Positions 9,448 through 18,595 of a stretch of 64,000 nt of DNA are shown here, piece by piece. Source of the DNA: Terrabacter sp. Ter38 (GTDB lineage: Bacteria; Actinomycetota; Actinomycetes; Actinomycetales; Dermatophilaceae); the NCBI RefSeq assembly GCF_024519435.1, contig NZ_JALJRZ010000009.1:62001-126000 (forward strand), in the 5' to 3' direction. Below the pieces are notes generated by a model, which worked only from the letters and a program-made list of their open reading frames with translations, ran no database searches and was not told where the DNA came from. A program made the position numbers and the translations under genes. Each line of letters begins with the position of its first letter. Positions within the stretch are counted from its first letter, which is position 1.

Positions 9448-10671
9448 TCAGCGGCGCGTGGCGCCGACCCGGCCGCTCGAGGCGTTGCGCTGGTAGTACG
9501 ACGACTGGTCCGAGCCGTACGCCGGGTTCTCGCCCTCTGCGTCGTGCTGCTCGTCGTCGCCCTGCTCGGCGTCGGACTCGGCGGCGGGCTGAGCGTCCTC
9601 GTCGGCCTGCTCGGCCTGCTCGGCCTCGGAGGAGAGGACCTGGGGGGAGGCCTGTTCGCTCTCGTCGTCGGCGTCGGATGCCTGCTGGACGGCCGGGACC
9701 GGCTGCTGGACGTCGGCCACCTGGGGCGGCTGCGCCGGTTTGTCGGGGGCACCGAGCGTGTCCATGAGGGCACCGCCACCGAGGGTGGCGAGCATCTGAC
9801 GGACGTTGCCGAGCTGGGCGGTGATGCTGTCGCGCTGGGCCGTGGCCGCGGCGAGCTCGCGGTCGGACTCCTCGCGCAGGCGCGAAGCGTGGTCGCGCGC
9901 CTCGGACACGATCTGGTCGGACTGGGCCTGGGCGTTCTCGAGCAGGCGCTCGGCCCTGGCCCGCATCTCGTGCGCGTCGTGCTCGGCACGCTCGGTCAGC
10001 TGACGCAGGCGGGACTCGCTCTCGTTGAACGCGGCCTCCTGCTGCTGGCGACGGGCCTCGAACTCGGCGTCGGCCGACTCGCGGCGCGCGGCGAGCTTGA
10101 CCTCGAGCTCGGCCGAGGCGGTGGAGGCCTTGAGGCGGTGCGACTCGTACTCCGCCGCGGCCTCCTGGCGCTGGGCCGCCGTGACGCTCTGGGCCTCGGC
10201 CACGATGGCCTGGGCCTCGCGGTTGGCCTGCGCGATGATGCGGACTGCTTCCTCGTCGGCGCGGGCGCGGGCCTGCTCGGCGTAGGTCGCGGTCGTCGCC
10301 TTGAGCTCGGCCGCGGCGCGGTGGGCGCGCTCGCGGATCTCGTCGGCCTCGCCGTTGGCCCGAGTGCGCATCTCACCGGCCTCCTGGTCGGCGAGCGACA
10401 GGATCTGGGCGATGCGCTCACCGAGGTCGGCGAACGTCTGTGCCGCTGCAGGTGTGCTGTTCTTCTTGAGGTCGGCCATGACCCGCGACTGCTGCCCCAG
10501 CTGTCCCCGGAGGTCGGTGAGGGCCGCGTTGAGCTTGGTCAGCTCGACGCTCCTCTCGGCGGCGTCCTTCTTGGCCGCCTGCAGGGTGCGGTTCTGCGAC
10601 TCGATGAAGGAGTCAACCTCTTCGGGCTCATAGCCGCGGCGGGAGAACTTGAAGTGCGGTCTGTCGATCAT
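9448..10671 (-). CDS. DivIVA-domain coiled-coil protein
   Basis: The protein has 407 residues. The N-terminal 45 residues (FKFSRRGYEPEEVDSFIESQ) match the membrane-binding DivIVA motif, with the GY...EVD.F pattern. Residues about 45-330 are a long Ala/Glu/Arg-rich coiled coil. The last 80 residues are acidic and Gln-rich. It is not Wag31, whose N-terminus differs, but a second DivIVA-type protein often annotated as a cell-division initiation protein. It probably acts at poles or septa. The ATG at 10671 gives the canonical domain start; longer frames add unrelated residues. It is divergent from pafA. Confidence 0.8.
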   Translation of the reverse strand: MIDRPHFKFSRRGYEPEEVDSFIESQNRTLQAAKKDAAERSVELTKLNAALTDLRGQLGQQSRVMADLKKNSTPAAAQTFADLGERIAQILSLADQEAGEMRTRANGEADEIRERAHRAAAELKATTATYAEQARARADEEAVRIIAQANREAQAIVAEAQSVTAAQRQEAAAEYESHRLKASTASAELEVKLAARRESADAEFEARRQQQEAAFNESESRLRQLTERAEHDAHEMRARAERLLENAQAQSDQIVSEARDHASRLREESDRELAAATAQRDSITAQLGNVRQMLATLGGGALMDTLGAPDKPAQPPQVADVQQPVPAVQQASDADDESEQASPQVLSSEAEQAEQADEDAQPAAESDAEQGDDEQHDAEGENPAYGSDQSSYYQRNASSGRVGATRR

Positions 10672-10872
10672 TTCCGTCCAATGCAGGGGATCGTGGAGGG
10701 GTTCGGCAAGAGGGGACAGCGGCCATTGTGACAGCCACACCAGACTGACTATCACAGACGTCGACCTGTGGGACACCGTGCCGGAGCGATCGTCGCGACA
10801 CCGAGACGCAGACCCGAGCCGCAACCCTCGGCCACCGTCGGGGAGGGCCGGTCGGGTGCCCGAGCACCTCCT

Positions 10873-10919
10873 TCGGCGCGGCTGCTCGCGGCCCTGGTGG
10901 ACGCGAGCAGCCGCGCCGA
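10873..10919. repeat. Perfect 18-bp inverted repeat upstream of pafA
   Basis: The left arm TCGGCGCGGCTGCTCGCG (10873-10890) is exactly complementary to 10902-10919, with an 11-nt loop. There is no T-tract. It lies in the 298-bp divergent region between the DivIVA-type gene and pafA, upstream of the pafA promoter. It could be an operator or a minus-strand leader structure. Confidence 0.8.
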
Positions 10920-10933
10920 CGAGTGGTCGTGGC

Positions 10934-10963
10934 CTGACGGCCGCGGGACCCGCCGCCTAGAGT
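10934..10963 (+). promoter_or_regulatory. Predicted pafA promoter, leaderless
   Basis: A -35-like CTGACG (10934-10939) and a -10 TAGAGT (10958-10963) are 18 bp apart. The -10 ends six bases before the pafA ATG, and no ribosome-binding site is present. Confidence 0.5.
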
Positions 10964-10969
10964 TGGTTC

Positions 10970-12361
10970 ATGGAGCGGCGGATCTTCGGGATCGAGAACG
11001 AGTACGGCGTCACCTGCACGACGCAGGGCCAACGTCGCCTGACTCCGGACGAGGTCGCCCGCTACCTCTTCCGCCGCGTCGTCGCCTGGGGCCGGTCGAG
11101 CAACGTCTTCCTCGGCAACGGCGCCCGGCTCTACCTCGACGTGGGGTCCCATCCGGAGTACGCCACGGCCGAGTGCGACTCCGTGCGCGAGCTCGTCATC
11201 CAGGACAAGGCGGGAGAGCGCATCCTCGAGGGTCTCGTCGAGGACGCCCAAGGCAGGCTGCGTGACGACGGCGTCGAGGGCGAGATCTTCGTCTTCAAGA
11301 ACAACACCGACTCCGCCGGCAACTCCTACGGCTGCCACGAGAACTACCTCTACGGGCGCTCCGGGGACTTCCAGCGCGTCTCCGACATGTTCATCCCGTT
11401 CCTCATCAGCCGCCAGATCATCTGCGGTGCGGGCAAGGTCGTGGCCACCGCCCATGGCGCGAGCTTCGCGGTGAGCCAGCGCGCCGACCACATCTGGGAG
11501 GGCGTGTCGTCGGCGACGACCCGCAGCCGGCCCATCATCAACACCCGCGACGAGCCGCACGCCGACGCCGAGAAGTACCGCCGGCTGCACGTCATCGTCG
11601 GCGACTCCAACATGTCCGAGACGACCAACCTGCTCAAGGTGGGCAGCGCCGACCTCGTGCTGCGGATGATCGAGTCGGGCGTCGTCATGCGCGACCTCTC
11701 CATGGAGAATCCCATCCGCGCGATCCGGACGATGAGCCACGACCCGACGGGGCGGGCCACCGTGCGGCTCGCCAACGGCCGAGAGCTGTCCTCCCTCGAC
11801 ATGCAGCGCGAGTACCTCGACAAGGCCATCGAGTTCGTCGACCGCGAGGGGATGGACAGCCCTGACACGAAGCAGGTCATCGACCTGTGGGGCCGGGCCC
11901 TCGATGCCATCAGGTCGGGTGACCTCGGCGCGATCGACACCGAGATCGACTGGGTCATCAAGTACCGCCTCATCGAGCGCTACCGCGCGAAGCACGGGCT
12001 CGCGCTCACCGACGCCAGGATCCAGCAGATCGACCTCGCCTACCACGACATCAACCGCCGGCGCGGCCTGTTCTACCTGCTCCAGCGCCACGGGCGGACG
12101 GCCCGCGTCTCCTCCGACGTCGAGATCTTCGAGGCGAAGGTGCGCCCGCCGCAGACGACCCGGGCCAAGCTGCGCGGCGACTTCATCCGCGCCGCGCAGG
12201 CCCACGGCCGGGACTTCACGGTCGACTGGGTGCACCTCAAGCTCAACGACCAGGCGCAGCGCACCGTGCTGTGCAAGGACCCGTTCCGCTCGGCGGACGA
12301 GCGGGTCGAGCGCCTCATGGAGACCATCGACCGGTCTCCCACGATCCAGCGCCCGCTCTGA
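10970..12361 (+). CDS. pafA: Pup-protein ligase
   Basis: PafA uses ATP to phosphorylate the C-terminal Glu of Pup and forms an isopeptide bond to target lysines. The protein is 463 aa. It starts [15 protein letters not shown], with the ATP-grasp Glu residues, and has D57 in [18 protein letters not shown] at the position of the catalytic base. It has the glutamine-synthetase-like fold shared with Dop but lacks the Dop loop. Its promoter appears to be its own. Confidence 0.96.
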   Translation: MERRIFGIENEYGVTCTTQGQRRLTPDEVARYLFRRVVAWGRSSNVFLGNGARLYLDVGSHPEYATAECDSVRELVIQDKAGERILEGLVEDAQGRLRDDGVEGEIFVFKNNTDSAGNSYGCHENYLYGRSGDFQRVSDMFIPFLISRQIICGAGKVVATAHGASFAVSQRADHIWEGVSSATTRSRPIINTRDEPHADAEKYRRLHVIVGDSNMSETTNLLKVGSADLVLRMIESGVVMRDLSMENPIRAIRTMSHDPTGRATVRLANGRELSSLDMQREYLDKAIEFVDREGMDSPDTKQVIDLWGRALDAIRSGDLGAIDTEIDWVIKYRLIERYRAKHGLALTDARIQQIDLAYHDINRRRGLFYLLQRHGRTARVSSDVEIFEAKVRPPQTTRAKLRGDFIRAAQAHGRDFTVDWVHLKLNDQAQRTVLCKDPFRSADERVERLMETIDRSPTIQRPL

Positions 12362-12494
12362 CCACGGGTGGCGGCCGGACCTCTGCGGACCTGTCAGTGC
12401 GCTGTGAAGCGCGCACAAGGGTGAGCGTTACAGTGGCCGGGATTTGCCCTGCGGGACCTCCACGCCCGCCCGCCCCGACCGAAAGTCTTCACCT

Positions 12495-13490
12495 GTGCGT
12501 CCCAACCGTCCGGCCGCTCGCACGGCCGTTGCCCTGATCGCTGCCCTCGGCCTGACCACCCTCGCCGCGTGCGGGGCCAGCTCGTCCGGCTCCTCCGGTT
12601 CTGCCACGACGACCGTCGCGGCCTCGGCTGCCCTCAAGGGTGTCACCGCCACCGGCGCCGTCGACCTCAAGACGGCCCCCAAGGTCGCCCTCGGTGCGAC
12701 GCCGATCAGCTCCAAGGCCGTCGAGCACAAGGTGCTGACCCCGGGCACCGGCAAGGCTGCGACCAAGGCCGACACCGTGCGCCTGCGGGCCCAGATCTAC
12801 AACGGGACGAGCGGCAAGCTCCTCGACGACGGCTATGCCGCCGGTCGCTCCGCGGAGGCCTACCGCCTCGGCCGCACCGACATCGTCGCCGGCTTCACCG
12901 AGGGCCTCGTCGGTGCCACCAAGGGCGGCCGCATCGCCTTCACGATCCCGCCCGAGAAGGGCTTCGGCACCGCCGGCAACGACCAGCTCGGCGTCAAGGG
13001 CACCGACACCATCGTCGTCGTCGCCGACATCCAGGACGTCCACACGCCTCTGACCCAGGTCGACGGGGCCCAGACCGCGGCACCCGCCGGGCTGCCCACC
13101 GTCGAGTTCAAGAACGGCCCGACCAAGGAGCCGACCGTCACGGTGCCCAAGACGGCGGCCCCGACGACGACGCAGCAGGCCACGCTCGTCCAGGGCACCG
13201 GCGCGACGGTCCAGAAGGGCCAGACCATCAGCGCCCAGTACCACGGCGTCCTCTGGAAGGACGGCAGCGTCTTCGACTCCTCGTGGCAGCGGGGCGCGGC
13301 CGCGGACTTCCCGATCGGCGTCGGCGGCGTCATCCCCGGTTGGGACAAGACGCTCGTGGGCAAGAAGGTGGGTAGCCGCGTGCTCCTCGTCATCCCGCCG
13401 GCGGACGGCTACGGCAAGGCCGGCAGCGCGCCCAAGATCTCCGGCACCGACACGCTCGTCTTCGTCGTCGACATCCTCGACGCGTACTGA
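12495..13490 (+). CDS. FKBP-type peptidyl-prolyl isomerase lipoprotein (two domains)
   Basis: GTG at 12495 gives a signal peptide (RPNRPAARTAVALIAALG) ending in the lipobox LAAC, so this 331-aa protein should be lipid-anchored outside the membrane. It has two FKBP-like domains, about residues 85-185 and 225-331. The second keeps FDSSW, VIPGWDKTL and IPPADGYG. The first is more divergent, with LLDDGYAAG in place of the FDSS region, and may not be active. It precedes a cytoplasmic single-domain FKBP by 55 bp. An upstream TTG at 12444 is possible but would put extra residues before the signal peptide. Confidence 0.87.
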   Translation: MRPNRPAARTAVALIAALGLTTLAACGASSSGSSGSATTTVAASAALKGVTATGAVDLKTAPKVALGATPISSKAVEHKVLTPGTGKAATKADTVRLRAQIYNGTSGKLLDDGYAAGRSAEAYRLGRTDIVAGFTEGLVGATKGGRIAFTIPPEKGFGTAGNDQLGVKGTDTIVVVADIQDVHTPLTQVDGAQTAAPAGLPTVEFKNGPTKEPTVTVPKTAAPTTTQQATLVQGTGATVQKGQTISAQYHGVLWKDGSVFDSSWQRGAAADFPIGVGGVIPGWDKTLVGKKVGSRVLLVIPPADGYGKAGSAPKISGTDTLVFVVDILDAY

Positions 13491-13545
13491 CCGCGGCACC
13501 CACCGCACCACCGACCGAGTTCACGAACGAAAGGGAACACGCAGC

Positions 13546-13932
13546 ATGGCACTCGACCCCAACCGCACGAAGCCCGAGATCGACTTCCCGGAGGGTGACG
13601 CGCCCGTCGACCTCGTCGTCGAGGACCTCATCGAGGGTGACGGCCGTGAGGCGAAGGCCGGTGACACGGTCAGCGCCCACTACGTCGGCGTCGCGCACTC
13701 GACGGGCGAGGAGTTCGACTCGTCCTGGAACCGCGGCAGCGCCCTCGACTTCCGTCTCGGCGTCGGCATGGTCATCCCCGGCTGGGACAAGGGCATCGAG
13801 GGCATGAAGGTGGGCGGTCGGCGCAAGCTGACGATCCCGGCCCAGCTCGCCTACGGCGAGCGGGGCGCGGGCGCTGCCATCAAGCCCGGTGAGGCCTTGA
13901 TCTTCGTCGTCGACCTCGACGACGTGAAGTAG
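13546..13932 (+). CDS. FKBP-type peptidyl-prolyl cis-trans isomerase
   Basis: This small cytoplasmic isomerase (128 aa) has all the core FKBP motifs: EEFDSSWNRG, VIPGWDKGIEGMKVGGRRKL and IPAQLAYGERG. There is no signal peptide. The ATG follows AAAGGGAA. It lies in tandem behind the lipoprotein FKBP, as is common beside pafBC in actinobacteria, and converges on the DUF3866 gene. Confidence 0.92.
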   Translation: MALDPNRTKPEIDFPEGDAPVDLVVEDLIEGDGREAKAGDTVSAHYVGVAHSTGEEFDSSWNRGSALDFRLGVGMVIPGWDKGIEGMKVGGRRKLTIPAQLAYGERGAGAAIKPGEALIFVVDLDDVK

Positions 13933-13965
13933 CTCTGGCTCGCTTCGCTCGCCGGCCCTGAGGGG

Positions 13966-15069
13966 TCAGCGACCCGCGAGAACCAACTGGGCGGCATACC
14001 GCCCCGCGACGGCCGCGCCGAGGAATCCGGCGCGGTCGTCGTCGTACCCGCGCCCCATCGTCCGCAGGAGCACCGGTGTGTCGCGCAACGCCGCGTCGAG
14101 CCCGTCGGTCGCCACCTCACGGAGCGTCAGCCGTCCCCGGCTCGCGGTGCACAGGGCCCGAGCCTGCTCGAGCACCCGCACGCCCACGTCGCCGGGGAGC
14201 AGCGGCACCGGCACGTCGCCGGGCACGAGCGCGACGCGGGCGTATGCCGTCAGGCTGTGATGCGAGACCCCGCGGTGGCGCTCGCGCGGGTCGGCCTCAG
14301 AGATCCGCAGGGAGCAGACGGGACGGCCGCCGAGGGTCCCCGCAGCGTTGACGGCCTCGCCCGCCGAGGTGCCGGAGAAGCCCCACCGCGTGCCCGTGCC
14401 GAGGTTGCCCGGCCCCTGCGACACGACGACGAGGTCGGCGCCGACGACGTGGTGCGCGGCCAGCAGGCCGGTGTGGACGTTCACCGCCTCGAGATCGCCG
14501 CCGAAGGCCTGCCCGACCGTGATCGCCGCCTCGAGCCAGCCGGCCTCGCGCAGCCCGGCCACCGTCCGGGAGAAGTCGATGGGCAACGCACCGCCGTCGG
14601 TCATGACGTACGCGATCCGCAGGGACGGCGCGGCGTCACGCACGCCCGCGAGCACCGCGGGCAGGGCTGAGTGGAGGTCGGCCACGACGACCGGAAGGCC
14701 TGCGACGTCGTCGGCATCGGCGAGCACCGCGTGGTGCTCGCTGTCCTGCTCGTCCACGCCGAGGACCATCGTCTGGGAGGGCGTGTAGCGCGCCTTGACG
14801 ACGTGGCCCGGGACGGCCGTGACGTCGTCGACGGGAGGGGGGAGCGCGTCGGGTGCGGCGACGACGATGGCGAGGCCGCCGGTGCCCAGGCCACGTTCGA
14901 GGGCGGTCGTGTTGAGCAGCACGGCGGTCCCGGGGGTGAGGTCGCCGACGACGTCGACGTAGCCGAGCGCCCGGACGACGTCACCGGACGCCAGCCGGAC
15001 GGCATACTCGACCGCACCCGCCCAGCGAGAGCGCACCTCGACCACGACACCCCGGCGCCACTGGATCAT
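13966..15069 (-). CDS. DUF3866 family protein
   Basis: This 367-aa protein of unknown function is conserved next to pafBC in actinobacteria. It has short Gly-rich segments (VVSQGPGNLGTGTRWGFSG, AITVGQAFGGDLEAVN) and no membrane span or signal peptide. The ATG at 15069 is supported by a minus-strand TAGGGT ending six bases upstream, which suggests a leaderless mRNA. The gene is divergent from pafB, with 78 bp between their starts. Confidence 0.8.
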   Translation of the reverse strand: MIQWRRGVVVEVRSRWAGAVEYAVRLASGDVVRALGYVDVVGDLTPGTAVLLNTTALERGLGTGGLAIVVAAPDALPPPVDDVTAVPGHVVKARYTPSQTMVLGVDEQDSEHHAVLADADDVAGLPVVVADLHSALPAVLAGVRDAAPSLRIAYVMTDGGALPIDFSRTVAGLREAGWLEAAITVGQAFGGDLEAVNVHTGLLAAHHVVGADLVVVSQGPGNLGTGTRWGFSGTSAGEAVNAAGTLGGRPVCSLRISEADPRERHRGVSHHSLTAYARVALVPGDVPVPLLPGDVGVRVLEQARALCTASRGRLTLREVATDGLDAALRDTPVLLRTMGRGYDDDRAGFLGAAVAGRYAAQLVLAGR

Positions 15070-15147
15070 GGGGTGACCCTATTCGATCGCATGTTCGGGT
15101 AGCGTCGGACTGCCCCCACGCGCCGCGCCCCTCTCAGGAAGGTCTCG

Positions 15148-16179
15148 ATGAGCCCTGCGTCTGCCTCGGCCGACAAGACCGAACGGCTGCTCAACCTCAT
15201 CCTCGCGCTGAAGTCCGCGCGGCGACCGGTCTCGAAGCAGAAGATCCGCGAGTCGCTGCCGGCCTACGCCGCTGCGACCTCCGACGAGGCCTTCGACCGG
15301 ATGTTCGAGCGGGACAAGGACGAGCTGCGCGAGATGGGCATCCCCATCACGACGACGGTCCTCGACGTCCTCTTCGACGACGAGGTTGGCTACCGCATCG
15401 ACGCGAGCGAGACCACGCTGCCCGCTATCAGCTTCGAGGCCGACGAGGTCGCCGCGCTGGCGCTGGCCGCCCGTGCGTGGTCCACGGCGAGCATCTCGGG
15501 CGCCGCGTCCGCGGGCCTGCGCAAGCTGCGCCTCTCGGGCGTCGAGATCGACGAGTCCGTGGCCGCCGGTGCCGAGCCGCGCATCCGCACCAAGGAGCCG
15601 GCCTTCGAGGCCGTCCACGCCGCGGTGTCGGCCCTGCAGCCCATCACCTTCGACTACCGCAGGAACGACGGCGAGCTCACGACCCGTCACGTGCAGCCCT
15701 GGGCGCTGAAGAACTGGCACGGCCGCTGGTATCTCACCGGCTTCGACGTCGACCGCGGTGACGAGCGCGCCTTCCGCCTGAGCCGCTTCGAGGGCACCGT
15801 CCGTCGCAAGGGACGGGCGGGTTCGTATGCCGTCCCGTCCGACCACGTGCCCGAGGTGGCCCTCGAGGCGCAGCTGCCCGAGCCCGAGGGCACGGCCGTC
15901 GTGCGGGTGCGGCACGGGAGGGGCCACACCCTGCGTCGGCACGCCCAGCGCACGACCGAGGTCGACGAGCGATGGGCCGAGATCGAGGTGCCCTACCGCC
16001 GCGGCACGACCGAGCGCGACGTCGTCGCCCTCGGCACGCACGCCGTCGCCGTCTCGCCGCCCGAGCTCGTCGTCGGGGTGAGGTCCGCGCTGCAGGCCGT
16101 GCTGGAGGCGCAGGAGGTGCCGGCGGGGCAGGTGGGGCATCCCGACGACGTGCAGGTGCAGATGGAGGACCACGCATGA
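15148..16179 (+). CDS. pafB: WYL-domain transcriptional regulator PafB
   Basis: PafB (343 aa) has an N-terminal winged helix (TERLLNLILALKSARRPVSKQKI...) followed by a WYL domain with NWHGRWYLTGFDV. With PafC it forms the heterodimeric activator of the LexA-independent DNA-damage regulon, which is the known role in mycobacteria. The ATG is preceded by AGGAAGG. Its stop overlaps the pafC start (ATGA). Confidence 0.92.
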   Translation: MSPASASADKTERLLNLILALKSARRPVSKQKIRESLPAYAAATSDEAFDRMFERDKDELREMGIPITTTVLDVLFDDEVGYRIDASETTLPAISFEADEVAALALAARAWSTASISGAASAGLRKLRLSGVEIDESVAAGAEPRIRTKEPAFEAVHAAVSALQPITFDYRRNDGELTTRHVQPWALKNWHGRWYLTGFDVDRGDERAFRLSRFEGTVRRKGRAGSYAVPSDHVPEVALEAQLPEPEGTAVVRVRHGRGHTLRRHAQRTTEVDERWAEIEVPYRRGTTERDVVALGTHAVAVSPPELVVGVRSALQAVLEAQEVPAGQVGHPDDVQVQMEDHA

Positions 16180-17168
16180 GCGCCCCACGACGCAATGCGG
16201 CACGGCGCGCCCCCGAGACGGCCACGCAGCGCCTGGGTCGGCTGCTCGACATGGTCCCGTGGCTGCTGCAGCACCGGGGCGTGTCGATCGCCGAGGCGGC
16301 ACAGGAGTTCGGCGTCGACGCGCAGCAGGTCGTCGAGGACCTCGAGCTGCTCTTCGTCTGCGGCACGCCCGGCTACGGCCATGCCGAGCTCATCGACGCC
16401 CAGTGGGACAGCGGCCACATCTACCTCGACAACGCCGACGACATCGCGGCCCCGATGCGCCTGACGCGTGACGAGGCCGTGACCCTGACCGCCGGCCTGC
16501 AGGCCCTGGGGTCGACGCTCGTCGGCTCCGACGTCGCCGAGCGCACCCTCGCGAAGATCCGCGCAGCGGCCGCGACGACCGTCGGCGAGCCCACGGGCCG
16601 GATCGACCTCGACCTCGACGACGGGAGCCAGCACCCGGCCATGGCGACCCTCAAGGACGCCTTCGCCCGCGGTCGGCGGGTCCACCTGCGCTACTACGTC
16701 GCGACGCGTGACGAGTCGACCGAGCGCGACGTCGACATCATGCGGATCCTCAACCTCGACGCCCAGTGGTACGTCGAGGGCTACTGCCATCGCGCCGAGG
16801 ACGTCCGGCTCTTCCGGCTCGACCGCATCGAGGACGCCTCGGTGCTCGACGTCGACGGCACGCCGCCGGCGGACGCCCGTCCGCGCGACCTCGACGACGT
16901 CTTCGTCCCCGGCGAGAACGACGTCACCGTCGTCATCGAGGCCAGCCGGTGGGCGGCGTGGATCGCCGACTACTACCCCAACGAGGGCGTCGAGCGCGGC
17001 CCCGACGGGTCGCTGCGGGTCACGCTCAAGGTGGCCGACCCCGCCCTCGTGCGTCGGCTCGTGCTGCGTCTCGGGGGAGAGGCGCGGGTGCTCCAGCCGC
17101 CCGAGCTCGTCGAGGCGGTCGCCGTGGAGGCTCGATCGGCGCTGGCTGCGTACGACCCGAACGGCTGA
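16176..17168 (+). CDS. pafC: WYL-domain transcriptional regulator PafC
   Basis: This partner of PafB (330 aa) has a winged helix near residues 20-70 (QRLGRLLDMVPWLLQHRGVS) and a WYL domain reading NLDAQWYVEGYCHRAED. It is translationally coupled to pafB by a four-base overlap. Co-location with the proteasome genes is the usual actinobacterial arrangement, although PafBC regulation itself is proteasome-independent. Confidence 0.92.
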   Translation: MSAPRRNAARRAPETATQRLGRLLDMVPWLLQHRGVSIAEAAQEFGVDAQQVVEDLELLFVCGTPGYGHAELIDAQWDSGHIYLDNADDIAAPMRLTRDEAVTLTAGLQALGSTLVGSDVAERTLAKIRAAAATTVGEPTGRIDLDLDDGSQHPAMATLKDAFARGRRVHLRYYVATRDESTERDVDIMRILNLDAQWYVEGYCHRAEDVRLFRLDRIEDASVLDVDGTPPADARPRDLDDVFVPGENDVTVVIEASRWAAWIADYYPNEGVERGPDGSLRVTLKVADPALVRRLVLRLGGEARVLQPPELVEAVAVEARSALAAYDPNG

Positions 17169-17374
17169 CCTCCGACGCGCCGGCGAGGGTGAGGGGACGG
17201 AGGACTGGTGTCCATCAGGTGACCACGGATGTCCACATAGCGGCCAGTTCGCCGTTCTCCCGGGCGTCGCACGGTCGAGGTGGTGGCGGACGCACGTATG
17301 CTGGAGACCTGCAGCACCGAGGCTGCACCATGACGGTTCGGATCCGGACCGGCTTTCGACGAGGAGACGTAACC

Positions 17375-17740
17375 ATGCCCAACCTGGGTGCCCCCGAACT
17401 CATCATCATCGCGGTCGTGCTCATCGCCCTGTTCGGCTGGAAGAAGCTCCCCGACATGGCCCGCAGCCTCGGCCGCTCCGCCCGGGTCTTCAAGTCCGAG
17501 GTCGACGAGCTGAAGAAGGACGGCAAGCCCGTCCCGAGCGACGCCTCGAAGACGACGGTGCCGGGTGACGTCGTGGACGCCGAAGCCGAGCGCCGCGCTG
17601 CCGAGGCCCGTCTCGCCGACGCCGAGCGCCGCGCCGCCGAGGCCCGCGCCGAGGCCGACCGCCTCCGTGCCGCCGCCTCCAGCCCGACGACGACGCCGAC
17701 GTCGACCACCGACGACACCCGTCGCGACACGACGTTCTGA
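17375..17740 (+). CDS. tatA: Sec-independent translocase TatA
   Basis: TatA forms the pore of the twin-arginine export system. The protein (121 aa) has a short N-terminus, one membrane helix (ELIIIAVVLIALFGW), the hinge KKLPDMARSLGRS, an amphipathic helix and an Ala/Arg/Glu-rich coiled tail with two ERRAAEAR repeats. ATG 17375 has GAGGAG eight bases upstream. An in-frame ATG at 17330 would add 15 residues before the membrane helix and is unlikely. A TATGCT at 17297-17302 may be the promoter -10. tatC follows after 39 bp. Confidence 0.94.
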   Translation: MPNLGAPELIIIAVVLIALFGWKKLPDMARSLGRSARVFKSEVDELKKDGKPVPSDASKTTVPGDVVDAEAERRAAEARLADAERRAAEARAEADRLRAAASSPTTTPTSTTDDTRRDTTF

Positions 17741-17779
17741 GTGGGTCGGATCCCGAACCCATCACACGGAGCCTCCTGA

Positions 17780-18586
17780 ATGCCGTCACTGCGACGCCAG
17801 CGCGACCCCGAGGGGCGGATGTCGCTCGGCGATCACCTCCGTGAGCTGCGCAACCGCATCACGATCAGCGCCATCGCCATCGTCATCGGCGGGGTCCTGG
17901 GTTGGATCTACTACGACCAGGTCATCAACGCCCTGACCAAGCCCCTGCGGGAGCTGCAGGTCGGCCGCGAGGGCGTCGTCAACATCAACTTCGCCGGCAT
18001 GACGGACGCCTTCGCGCTCCAGCTGACGACCTCGCTGTCCGTCGGGCTCATCCTCGCCTCGCCGGTCTGGCTCTTCCAGATCTGGGGCTTCATCGTCCCT
18101 GGCCTGACGAAGAAGGAGAAGCTGCTCGCCCGGCTCTTCGTCGTCGCCGCGGTGCCGCTCTTCCTCGCGGGGTGCTTCTTCGCGTTCATCATGGTGCCCA
18201 AGGCCGTGGCGGTGCTGCTCGGCTTCACTCCCGAGGGTGCCTACAACCTGCAGGACGGCTCGCAGTACCTCAACTTCGTCCTCAAGTTCATCGTCGCCTT
18301 CGGGTGCGCGTTCCTGCTCCCGGTGTTCCTCGTCGCGCTCAACCTCGTGGGCGTGCTCCGGGCGCAGGCCATGCTCAAGGGCTGGCGCCCGGCTGTCATG
18401 ATCATCCTCGTCTTCGCGGCGGTCATGACCCCGACGCCCGACGCCTACACCATGCTCTTCCTCGCCAGTCCCATGGTGCTGCTCTACTTCGCCTCGGTCG
18501 GGGTCGCCTTCCTGCTCGACCGGCGCAAGGAGGAGCACAAGCCCGACTGGTTGGACGTCCCCGACGACGAGGCCTCTGCCCTGTAG
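17780..18586 (+). CDS. tatC: Sec-independent translocase TatC
   Basis: This is the substrate-recognition subunit of the Tat translocase (268 aa). The N-terminal MSLGDHLRELRNRI motif is the family signature for signal-peptide binding. Six hydrophobic helices follow, with FQIWGFIVPGLTKKEK between the second and third. It is in an operon with tatA. The stop is followed closely by the lipid-kinase gene. Confidence 0.95.
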   Translation: MPSLRRQRDPEGRMSLGDHLRELRNRITISAIAIVIGGVLGWIYYDQVINALTKPLRELQVGREGVVNINFAGMTDAFALQLTTSLSVGLILASPVWLFQIWGFIVPGLTKKEKLLARLFVVAAVPLFLAGCFFAFIMVPKAVAVLLGFTPEGAYNLQDGSQYLNFVLKFIVAFGCAFLLPVFLVALNLVGVLRAQAMLKGWRPAVMIILVFAAVMTPTPDAYTMLFLASPMVLLYFASVGVAFLLDRRKEEHKPDWLDVPDDEASAL

Positions 18587-18595
18587 CGTTCGGGT

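Noticed and set aside
17330-17375. Upstream in-frame ATG for tatA
   Set aside because: TatA needs a very short N-terminus before the membrane helix, and the strong GAGGAG site fits the ATG at 17375.
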